From contig CM018043.1 of assembly GCA_008638375.1 (NCBI GenBank), positions 59,708,510 through 59,772,509 of the forward strand: 64,000 nucleotides of DNA, given 5' to 3'. The stretch comes from Nyssa sinensis (lineage: Eukaryota; Streptophyta; Magnoliopsida; Cornales; Nyssaceae). Position 1 is the first letter of the stretch. Each line of letters opens with the position of its first letter. The notes under the pieces were generated by a model. It was not told the DNA's origin. It did not search any database and worked only from the letters and a program-made list of their open reading frames with translations. The position numbers were made by a program, and so were the translations under genes. Below, piece after piece: positions 49,858 through 59,944 of this stretch.

Positions 49858-50285
49858 CTTCAACTGAGCCTTGATGAGCCTAGGGCTATTTTGGGGCATA
49901 GGTGTGCCTTTAACACCTATAGGAAATAAATCAATGTACTTTGAAAAGGGGAAAAATGAATAATCACACAATATGATCATCAAGAAGCTCTCCATCACAG
50001 CAAATCTACATGAGTGGCCCTAGAACACGCAATTAATTCCCAAAGTAAGTCATTCTCACAATCCAAATATTTTTTGATAAGTAAAGATAATTGTATTATA
50101 AGAACACCCAAGGGGGGCGAACCCGAATACAAGGGATAGGCCTACATCTTAGAGCCTTAGATTCCCCAAAAAATCCATCAAAGAACCTACATACAAAGGC
50201 TGAGACATATAGAAGTCACATATTTTATATAATATAATAACTACGTAGCAAAAAAAATGAAATATCGTGGAAATTGGAAAATATG
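49858..50285. other. Spacer with inverted L1 tail
   Basis: 50070-50150 reads TTGATAAGTAAAG then AACACCCAAGGGGGGCGAAC, the reverse complement of the L1 3' end. The rest is unassigned; the copia element starts at 50286. Confidence 0.6.
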
Positions 50286-50498
50286 TGTGGAAATTCTAAA
50301 TTAGTGGAGAAATTAGGGGTAGATATTATGGTAGAAAATATTGTGGAGTAATTAGAGGTAGAAATTATAGAGAAATTGTAGGAAGATTTTCTTATTTCCT
50401 TTTTTACTCTTTCCTATTTTGCTTCCTAATTGCATTATAAATACCCATAGTTTGTATATGAAAAAGACATAGAAATATAGAAATCCTTTCTGATTTCA
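50286..50498 (+). repeat. 5' LTR of the copia element
   Basis: 213 bp, TGTGGAAATT...TGATTTCA. A TATAAATACC box lies near 50439. Confidence 0.93.
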
Positions 50499-50510
50499 TG
50501 GTATCAGAGC

Positions 50511-51340
50511 CAGAGAAGCTCACCGTCGCAGACCGATCATCATTGTCGCAGTTCCATCTCTAGATCGAGCCGCCATTCATCATTGTTGATCGTCACTGAA
50601 TCCCAATCGCCGATCCAGTTCATCGCGTTCATCGATTGAAGCAGAGCGCACAAGAACGGCTATACCAGATCGCTGGCCTATCACGAACATCACTAATTGT
50701 CACCATTCCTGACAAACCCAAAAGCATCAACCATAGCAGCGATCGTCCACTCTTGGTGCTTGCGGGTCAATCGTCATCAGCGAGATTTCCCTGTTCGTTG
50801 TCCATCATCATCGAAAGTTCATTGCAGTGCCGTCGCATCCAAGAGTCGTCTTTTTCATACATTAGCAAATCGAAAGTTCATCAGCGTCCTTCAACATTTT
50901 TACAGTGGCCGCATCACCATCGCCTACACCAGCTGCTGTTCAGATCAGCGTCACTGTCGTTGACCAGCAGCCAAGGATCGTCTCCATCATCATCGCCGAC
51001 GAGCCCCATATCGTCGTCGCCGCCCAGTCTGGTGTCGTCCTATGCAAGCCACCATGCTATCCCTCTCATTCCAGACTTGACCTCCCAAACTTTGTCGCTA
51101 CAGGCCATCCATTTTCTTTAAACCAAAATCCCGAAGACCCTTTTTAAATTAACCCAAACCCAGACCCGGTTGTAATTCCCATCCAACAACTTAACCCACT
51201 TTTTTAAACCATTCCAAAAAAAAAAAAATTCCAGCCCAGCGCAGATACTTACCCAGCACCTTAGCTCCAATCTATGACAAAAGCTCCCAGCAGCAAGTCC
51301 GAAACTCTCTCCACCATGGGTTCCAGTGGCCTTTCTCTCT
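50511..51340 (+). other. Copia leader region
   Basis: Rich in CATCATCG/CGTCGCC; open frames at 50636-51121 and 50905-51147 are compositional and have no recognised domain. Confidence 0.6.
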
Positions 51341-51344
51341 CACC

Positions 51345-51958
51345 TCTTCAACTCACAGGGAGAAGCTGAATGGGAAAAACTTCTGTGAATGGGCTCAGTC
51401 CATTCGACTTGTGCTCAACAATAACGGCAAACTTGGCTACCTTACTGGCGCAACACCCAAGCCAGCCCCAACCGCGACTGCTGCTTCTCTGCAGAAATGG
51501 ATGTCCGAGAACTCCATGCACACTCCGAGCAGTGCGTTTACCTCTGACCAGTTGGACCAACTCTACAAAATCCTCTCTAGCCTCCAACCCTCTGGTCAGT
51601 CTTCCACTCCTACTCCTTCTGGTTCATTAGCACACCGAGGTAATTTTTTAAGCGCCCTCATTACTGCCTCTTACTCAAAAACTCCTTGGATTATTGACTC
51701 TGGTGCTTCTGATCACATGACTGGCTCTTACCACCTTTTTTCTTCATATTCACCTTGTCCTGGTAATCTTAAGGTTAAAATTGCAGATGGTTCCCTCTCC
51801 TCTGTAGCGGGCAAAGGTAGTATTTGCCTCTCTGACTCTATTACACTTAGGTATGTTCTTCATGTTCCAAAGTTATCATGCAATCTGTTATCCATTAGCC
51901 AGTTGACAAAAAATTTCAATTGCTCTACTAAGTTTCTTCCCTTTCATTGTCTTTTTCA
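51345..51958 (+). pseudogene. Copia gag remnant and aspartic protease
   Basis: Gag start GEKLNGKNFCEW (51358) continues to GKLGYLTG, then jumps straight to a linker, so most of gag including the zinc knuckle is gone. Protease follows with WIIDSGASDHMTGS (51688-51729); the catalytic DSGAS is intact, and LRYVLHVPKLSCNLLSISQL is the conserved end. Confidence 0.85.
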
Positions 51959-51974
51959 GGACCTATGATCGGAG

Positions 51975-53321
51975 ATGACGATTGGTAATGCTAAAGAGTG
52001 TGATGGTCTCTATCACTTTGAAGACACTGATATGAGAAAACAAGGTCCAATTGCCCTTTGTGATTCTGCATCTATCTCTAGGGATAGTGAACTTTTGTTA
52101 TGGCATTTTCGAATGGGTCATCCCAATTTTCAATATTTGAAACGTTTATTTCCGCATAAAAGATTCTCTAATTTTCAATGTGAAATATGTGAACTTGCAA
52201 AACATCACCGTACTTCTTTTCCGCTATCCACATACAAACCATCCAAGTCGTTCACTCTGATTCACAGTGATTTGTGAGGTCATTCTCGTATTCTTAATCG
52301 TACTCATACCCAATGATTTGTTACCTGTATTGGTGACTATACTCGAGTTTGTTGGGTTTACCTGTTAAAGGATAAAACTGATGTTCGTTCTGTGTTAATC
52401 ACTCTTCACTCCATGATCCAAACACAATTCCAGGCACAACTTCAAATTCTGCGCACTGATAATGGCACAGAATATTTCAATACTACTTTGAGTGATTATT
52501 TTCAGCGGCATGGGATCATTCATCAAAGTTCTTGTGTCAACATTCTCCAACAAAATGGGGTTGCCGAAAGAAAAAATAGACACATTCTCGATGTTGCTCG
52601 TGCCTTAACGTTCACTACGCATCTGCCCAAAATGTTTTGGGGTGATGTTGTTTTGACATCTACCTACCTTATCAATGGAATGCCTAGCCGTGTTCTTTCT
52701 TTTGCTACACCCCTCCAAACATTTCAGCAATTCTTCCCTCACTCTCGCCTCTCCTCTAGTCTATCTCTCAGAGTGTTTGGTTGTACCACCTTTGTTCATG
52801 TCCATTCCCAACATCGGCATAAATTCAACTTCCGAGCTGTTAAGTGTGTTTTCATTGGGTATTCTCCTACTCAGAAAGGTTACAAGTGCTATGATCCCTC
52901 TACCAAACGGGTCTTTGTTAGCCTTGATGTTACATTTTTTGAAAACACTTCTTACTTCCAAAAGCCCTCCCTTCAGGGGGAGCATTTGAGTGAAGGTCAG
53001 GTATTAGATTTTGAACTCTCCTTTTCTGAGCCTATCCCAACCACTGAACCTGCCACACCATCCTGTTCAAATGTACCATTTACAGAAGGAAACTTGAACT
53101 CAGGAGGCGATGTAGGAAAACAAGACAAGGAGATACTTGTTTATTCACGGAGGCCACAATCAAGGTACAAGGAACATCTCACTCCTGAAGCACCAAGAGA
53201 GTTGGCTCCCGTGATAGCTCCAAGTAACCAAGAGTCTCCTGATACTAATTTACCCATTGCTCTCAGAAAATCAACTCTGGTCATGTACTCTCCACCCTAT
53301 CTCAAAATTCATATCTTATAA
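51975..53321 (+). pseudogene. Copia integrase
   Basis: HHCC zinc-binding block HFRMGHPNFQYLKR with CEICELAKHHRTSFP (52100-52222), then the DDE core: first D in HSDL, stopped at TGA 52275-52277 (Trp in relatives), second in LRTDNGTEYF (52452), and E in QQNGVAERKNRHILD (52548-52590). The C-terminal block is VFGCTTFVHVH ... CVFIGYSPTQKGYKCYDP. Only the stop and a shift near 52310 prevent reading through. Confidence 0.9.
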
Positions 53322-54835
53322 TGCTCTGTCTCCAGAATTTCATGCTTTTACCTCTAACCTTGATAGTACAGGAATTCTGAAAAATATTCAGGAGGCCTTG
53401 GAAGTCCCTAAATGGAGGGATGCAGTACTAGAAGAGGTGCGGGCGTTGGAAAAAAATGAGACTTGGGTTGTGATGGATTTACCGAGAGGGAAGAAACCGG
53501 TAGACTGCAAATGGGTTTTTACCTTGAAATACAAGGCTGATGGGACAATCGAGCGTTACAAAGCCCGCCTTGTTGCAAAGGGTTTACACAAACCTATGGT
53601 ATTGACTACACAGAGACGTTTGCACCTGTGGCAAAGTTGAATACAGTTCGAGTCCTCGTCATTGGTAGTCAACTTGGATTGGCCTCTTCAACAACTTGAC
53701 ATTAAGAATGCCTTTCTGAATGGTGAGTTAGAAGAAGAAGTCTTCATGACAATACCACCGGGATTTTGTAAGAAGGGAGAAGAAAATCGGGTATGCAAAC
53801 TCAAGAAGTCTTTGTACGGTCTCAAGCAATCACCTAGAGCATGGTTCGATAGGTTTGCAAAGATGATAAAGGGTCAAGGATATCAGTAGGGCCAGTCAGA
53901 TCACACTATGTTCTTCCAGCAATCTGAAGATGGAATGAAAACAATTCTAATTGTTTATGTTGATGACATAATCCTAACTGGGGATAATTTAGTAAAGATG
54001 GAGAGACTGAAAAAATCCTAGCCACTGAATTTGAAGTAAAAGACCTGGGACAAATGCGATACTTCTTGGGAATGGAAGTTGCCAGATCAAAAAAAGGTAT
54101 TAGTGTCTCTCAACAAAAGTATGTTCTTGACCTTCTAACCGACACTGGCATGCTTGGATGTAAACCAAGTGACACACCTATCGAAGCAGGAAGGAATCCA
54201 AAGGATGAGGGAAATCCAGTCGAAAAGGACAGATATCAGAGACTAGTTGGCAAGCTAATCTATCTATCGCACACTAGACCTGACATTGCATTTACGGTTA
54301 GTGTGGTGAGCCAACACATGCATTCACCAAAAGAAACTCACCTAAAAGTTGTGTACAAGATTCTCAGATATCTCAAAGGCTCCTCGGGTAGAGGATTATT
54401 CTTCAAGAATTCAGAATGCAAGGAAGTCGAAGTCTTCACAGATGTTGACTGGGCAGGTTCAATAAAGATAGAAAGTCCACTACCGGATATTGCACCTATG
54501 TATGGGGAAACTTGGTTACTTGGAGAAGCAAGAAACAAAGTGTAGTGGCCAGAAGCAGTGTTGAAGCCGAATTTAAAGCTGCTGCACAAGGGATATGTGA
54601 AGGATTGTGGCTGAAGAAACTCTTGGAAGAACTACAGGTCACAGTAAAACTCTCAATCAAACTTTACTGTGACAACAAAGCAGCCATCAACATTTCTGTT
54701 AACCCAGTTCAGCATGACTAAACCAAGCATGTAGAAGTGGATAGACATTTTATCAAGGAAAAGTTGAGAACGGAATTATCTGCATGACCTATGTTCCTAC
54801 AAAAGAACAAACTGCGGATATCTTCACCGAATGAC
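53257..54835 (+). pseudogene. Copia reverse transcriptase and RNase H
   Basis: RT blocks PKWRDAVLEEVRALEKNETW, CKWVFTLKYKADGTIERYKA, a shift near 53583, NLDWPLQQLDIKNAFLNGEL (53671), CKLKKSLYGLKQSPRAWFD (53797), a stop at 53887, the catalytic YVDD near 53956-53967 and, after a shift, MRYFLGMEVARS. RNase H has VEVFTDVDWAGS (54427), SVVARSSVEAEFKAAAQG (54538) and LYCDNKAAINI. At least three shifts and several stops. Confidence 0.9.
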
Positions 54836-54910
54836 TATTTTGGCCCAATTTTGACGAGATCATCTGCAAGTTGGATATGATTAACATTTACGATCCAACT
54901 TGAGAGGGAG

Positions 54911-55121
54911 TGTGGAAATTCCAAATTAGTGGAGAAATTAGGGGTAGATATTATGGTAGAGAATATTGTGGAGTAATTAGAGGTAGAAATTATAGAGAAA
55001 TTGTAGGAAGATTTTCTTATTTCCTTTTTTACTCTTTCCAATTTTGCTTCCCAATTGTATTATAAATACCCATAGTTTCTATATGAAAAAGACAGAAATA
55101 TAGAAATCCTTTCTGATTTCA
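54911..55121 (+). repeat. 3' LTR of the copia element
   Basis: 211 bp, TGTGGAAATTCC...TGATTTCA. Confidence 0.93.
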
Positions 55122-55126
55122 ATATG

Positions 55127-55930
55127 TATTTCTGCTAAATGAGACGCCCAAAAGTGCAGCTGGAAAATAAAATTTTACTTGTTGAGTTAGCTTCAAGAGA
55201 TAAATAAAGGTGATTTTGAATGTCCAAGACTAATTATCTATAACAGAAGATTGAAGATGACATTGCCGTATAATTAGAGAGGAATGCATGCAATGGACAG
55301 AAGTTTCAAGTGCTGTGTAGTTGTTAAAAAGGGCAATACTCACCTAAGCCTCTTAGCTTCTAACTTTTTTTTTTGTTGTTGTTGTGGGGGGGGGGGGGGG
55401 GGGGTTGAATTGACGGTTGTAATAAGGTTCTTAATAATAACCCCAAAACAACAATAAGAGCAATAAAAATAACAAGAGAAGAAAAAGAAACATAGTATAA
55501 GAAAAATACAAGGTCAAACTATAGGTTATGGTGAAAATGCAAGGCTATCAAGAAACAAAAAAAGTAAACAATTGAGTAGAGAAGTGGAAAAACATCGAAC
55601 AATACAATAAGAAATGAGGAATTGAAGAGGTAATCAGTCAAAGTGACACAATGTTTGGAGAAGATTAGTACGTATCTTAATGGCAGGAAAAAAGCAAACT
55701 TCTCCATTGGAAGTGTGAGATGTGGGTTGTAGTCTGAGAGAAGCCACTTTGTGTAGAAATAAAATACAAAGGTTAGGCTTGTCTTTAGTCTACCCCTCCC
55801 AGCTACCTGCGGAAGCGGAAGCAACACTATATTTTGACTTTAGGGCTAATTCTAATTCAACTAGGAATATGACTTAAAATAGAAAATTAAGAACTTTGAT
55901 TAATAAAGAATATTCTAGATCAATTATAAG
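55127..55930. other. Spacer, no gene recognised
   Basis: Includes T10, GTTGTTGTTG and a run of 19 G (55386-55404). Nothing coding. Confidence 0.6.
55386..55404. repeat. Poly(G) run of 19
   Basis: Uninterrupted G19 after a T/GTT repeat. Confidence 0.85.
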
Positions 55931-56301
55931 CTAAGAAGCAGACACGGGACATGGATATGACAAGATACGGACATAGAATTTTTCAAAAACAAGTACAACA
56001 CAGATACGTCAAGAACACATTGAACATATATATTTTATATTTTTATATGACTATATAATAAAACCTAACATGGTTTCAATCAAAATCAGCACAAAATCAT
56101 ACAAATATAGAACCCAAAAATGTGGAGAAAAAGAAGATAAAATAAGGTACAGGCAAGAAACGTGTCCATAAAATGTCTGGGACGTGTCCGAAATTTAGAA
56201 AAATAAACAAATTGAACACTCCTTTCTCGGGTGTCTGACATGTATCCGGAACGTGTCCAACACTGATTCGTGAGTCAAAATTGAGTATCTGTGCTTCATA
56301 G
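55931..56301. mobile_element. MITE with CTAAGAAGCA ends, copy 2
   Basis: 371 bp, begins CTAAGAAGCAGACACGGG and ends TATCTGTGCTTCATAG; interior shares ACGTGTCC-rich and ATATGACTATATAATAAA segments with copy 3. No clean target duplication is left. Confidence 0.75.
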
Positions 56302-59300
56302 ACTAGATGTATAATTAGAACCAAAATAACATAACTTGACTCAAAACAAGATCCATGTATCACATACCAAAAGACCCCTAAATTATAAAACTTAATATAA
56401 AAGCTATACAGAAACATATTTAATAATAATATATATATATATAAACTGAGACCCAATTTAACCATAAACTTGATTGTACAATATTCAAAGCATGCTTTAT
56501 ATGAAATTTCATAATTTCCCCTTCTTTTGTTAAAATGCTTTGCATCATTCTCCCCTACCTTCACGAAACTCTACCTCGAGTTTTATACCAATGAAGTATA
56601 GTAAATCATGAGCAACAAACATATATGCTTCAAGGCTGAGAATCCCATAGTTGATTTAACATGAGGGTGGCTTTTGGAAACAAAGACTCTACCAAGGAGT
56701 CCATCTTCTTCATTAAATAATTCAGTTTTTTAGAATTATGAAATCAGTGATAGGCAGGCTTGCAAATTATGGACACCCGTACATTAAAAGAAAGAAGAAA
56801 TTCATCATATTCTCTTTCTTTACTTTGACTTCTTTAGCCGTATTGTCTTGTTGATCACATTCCTTAGTTTTTTCTTCAAGTAGCACATAAATCTCAACCT
56901 TATTTTCTTCTGATTCCACTCATTGATTTTTAGCTTCCAAGTTGGACAAGAATTAGAGAATTCCAATTCTTCAGTTGTATCTTCAACAAGATTCTTCGAT
57001 TGGGGTGAAGTCATAACAAGGTAGCAATAGGGAATCCTTTGGCCGGACTGACTCCTTCATGATGGATATGTCGTCTTCTACCTAGAAAGCCTCAAAACAG
57101 CCTTCGTCAAATTTAAGGATTCTAAAATTGAAAAAAGGACCCATCAATTATTTGATCCAAAGTCTTCCAGGTACCCCCATAATCTTGAGATTTTATAATT
57201 GTCAAGGAAAAATAATTGTATTAAATAATCTGTAAGGAATATAATAGCATCCTTTTACTCTTATACAAAAACTGATGTAGGACAACTTTAGGAAACTTGA
57301 AATAAAGCTGCCCATGGATGGTTTTATGGTGGATTTTAGTTATAGAAGACTTGTAGGGTTAGTATTTAATAAGGCTAAGAAAGTTTGTAGGGTTAGGGCT
57401 TCCAAAAAAGGATAGAATTGGCTTGATTTCAAAAGTTGCAGGATTTATAAAGAAACATGTGTTGGAAGTTCTAGATAGCAAGTCTTGTTCATTTTTGGTG
57501 TTAAACCAAAGGCAAATGGGTAGGGTAATGGGTTGGGGTCGATTTGGGCTGGTTATAATAGAGTTTTGGTGTTGAAATGCTTGTGTCCTCATATTCCCTT
57601 TCCTTTATAGAAGCCCACATAAAAGAAGAAGAAAAGAAGATAAAGGACATGAAGAAGAAGAATCTAGGAATCCGAGGCTATGTTATCGAAGTAAAAAAAA
57701 ATAGATATCCTAGGAGGCCCTAGACAAGTGTAATATTTTGAGGTGCATTATTTTTCTGATTGAAGGAGATTATAGTTGTGTGATGGGTTGGTTAACTTTT
57801 TCTTTTATTTATGATGTATGCCTATTTCACTAGGATCTTGTGGACTTATTCTCATCCATTAGACATATATCAATTGGATCCATAGATTAGCAAACAAAGA
57901 GTCAAACATCTTGGCAAAAAGTGGGTATGCTTTGTCCTTTGCAGGCTGCTTTTATCCTCTTATGATTGGTGGGGGTGATTCATATAGATGTCTCTAGGTT
58001 TTGTTGCTTATTTATTTACTCAATTGAAGGATTTCTAGTCCGTTTTCATTTGTACCATTCTTCTTACTCTTATAGAAGTTCAATTTTCATTTCACGAAGA
58101 AAAAAAAAGAATCAATGCAATTGAGAGAATATAGAGTCGTAATAATAGCAAGATGGAAAGTTGTCCAAGTAGTTTAGCCACATGTAAGAAAGACCGACAG
58201 ATGCACCAACACAGAGGGGTGATTTTATTCAAGTAAAAACTCCTACAAGAACGAGAGAAAGGCCAAGGGAACTTGAGTCAAGAAGCTGAGCAAGGATATG
58301 AAGACTTGTGATCTACAAAGAGGATATGATCAAGATAAAACTCAACGGCAATAAAATATTTGTGTAACCAACCCTAGAGAGATCTAAGGAATTGATTCTT
58401 GTTGGCATAATGACGAAAATAAGGGCAGCAAACAAAGGAGATTGAGGATAATAAATCTATGAAACTCCAAACAACAAAGTAGCACTACTTTCAATCATAT
58501 AACAACAAATTCCGCCAATTATAGGGAAAAAAAAAACATTAAGTATTTCTGTAGATCTAAACGAAATACCTGAAATCTGTCACTTTCCAGTTCTAGACTG
58601 AAGGGAAAATCAGTGGTAAAGTGCTTCCCTCTTGTGCAAAATGCAATGATGGAGGGTTTAGAAGGTCTCGTGGGTCAAATCCTCTTAATCCTAGCCTCTA
58701 ATGCTTTAAAATTCTAGCAGAGGTGACCTACAATTCAAATCAAGAAATCTTCTCCATAAACGGCTCTTAGACAGTATCTTTCCGTTTTTTATACTAACTC
58801 CTAAGCTTCTAAGAGACGCCATTCAAGACTTTGCAAATAAACTCCCAAAAACAAGAAAATGGCTCTAACATCCCAATAATATAAATAAATACAAAAACAC
58901 TCAAATGACCCCACAATACATAATATAGAGTCATCCATCCTAAGCAAGGCCCTAAAACTTGAGATTATAAAAAACCCCTAATAGTAGAAAACACCCCAAG
59001 TACATATATGTTTACACCACATAATAACCTTTTCCACAGGACTTGGGAATACAAAATATTTTGAGGGACCAATTAAGTGCCATCCAAACAAATTACAAAA
59101 AAATTTGGGACAAGCTCCAAGTGCATTGTGTGCAATGCACATCTTGACTTTTTTAGCAATAGATCCAATGGCAATATTATTTATTAGAAGATGTTCATTT
59201 CTTTTCCTCTCTACAAGTAAACAAAGGTTGCTGAAAGAAAAATGAAGCTAGAATTCATATAATACCAAAAAAAAACAGTCTACGGCCTGTACTTTTGCTT

Positions 59301-59529
59301 ATGAGTTGCCTCTCTAATTTTACAAGCATCAAATACAGCAAGGCTGAAACTAAGTTCTGTTACCTAAAGAATATTCCTATATATATAGTTTTAAATCCAG
59401 AACGTCATAAAGCCATTTGGAAACCAAATATATAATGCCTTGAAGTCAACCAAGTATTTTTTTTTAATTCTAAACTAAGTACCAATGTCATTTCATTTCT
59501 ATTATTAAAGAGATCCTTTTTTTGAGGTA
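56302..59529. other. Long stretch without a recognised gene
   Basis: AT-rich. Minor open stretches (56820-57014 minus, 57359-57592 minus) have no family match. A weak tRNA-like segment sits at 58606-58700 (a GGGTCAAATCC B-box-like sequence at 58672). Otherwise nothing identified. Confidence 0.5.
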
Positions 59530-59913
59530 TTAAGCAATTAATTGCTCTAAAAGCTTAAACTGTTAGAGAATGGGTCAACAATGTATATCAAGCTCTCAAC
59601 AATCCTCCATGTGTGCGATCCCAATCTTACACATGGGGAAGCAAACAAACTACAGACAAAAGTGAAACATAACAGAGTGCAACTCGGCACATACAAACCA
59701 AATGGAGAATAAATGCAAATGGAAAGACTTGAACTCAAGACCTCTCGTAACCAATATTTGATACCAAGTTAAGCAATCAATTGCTCCAAAATCTTTAGTT
59801 AACAATGTATATCAAGCTCATAACTTGGCTCTGATACCATGTTAAGCAACCAATTGTTCCAAAAGCTTAAGCTGTTAGAAAATGAGCCAACAATGTATAT
59901 CAAGCTCTCAACA
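59530..59913 (-). mobile_element. TRIM (74-bp-LTR family), minus strand, with three LTRs
   Basis: Reading on the minus strand: LTR 59840-59913 with primer binding site GCTCTGATACCA (as plus strand, 59828-59839), a second partial LTR at about 59768-59825 with a decayed TTGATACCA primer site, an internal region, and the last LTR 59530-59601. The same TGTTGAGAGCTTGAT...GCTTAA sequence as in the 27.3-kb copy. Three LTRs in a row suggest a tandem or recombined TRIM. Confidence 0.8.
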
Positions 59914-59944
59914 TAAGGAAACCAAAACAAAATCCAAATGAATA

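Larger units (their letters stand above)
50286..55121 (+). mobile_element. Full-length Ty1/copia retrotransposon, recent but inactive
   Basis: 4836 bp with LTRs 50286-50498 and 54911-55121, perfect 5-bp target duplication ATATG (50281-50285 and 55122-55126), primer binding site TGGTATCAGAGC at 50499 and purine tract GAGAGGGAG before the 3' LTR. The LTRs differ at six bases and one 2-bp indel over about 211 bp, so it is the youngest insertion in the window. The coding is nevertheless broken: gag is largely deleted, integrase has a stop at 52275 and RT-RNase H is shifted in several places. This pattern suggests that a defective copy was mobilised by a partner. Confidence 0.94.

Noticed and set aside
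50636..51121. 161-codon Ser-rich ORF
   Set aside because: Lies in the copia leader between primer site and gag; composition-driven, no domain.
58606..58700. tRNA-like segment
   Set aside because: Only the B-box is acceptable (GGGTCAAATCC); the A-box and an acceptor stem could not be shown, so neither tRNA nor SINE is supported.
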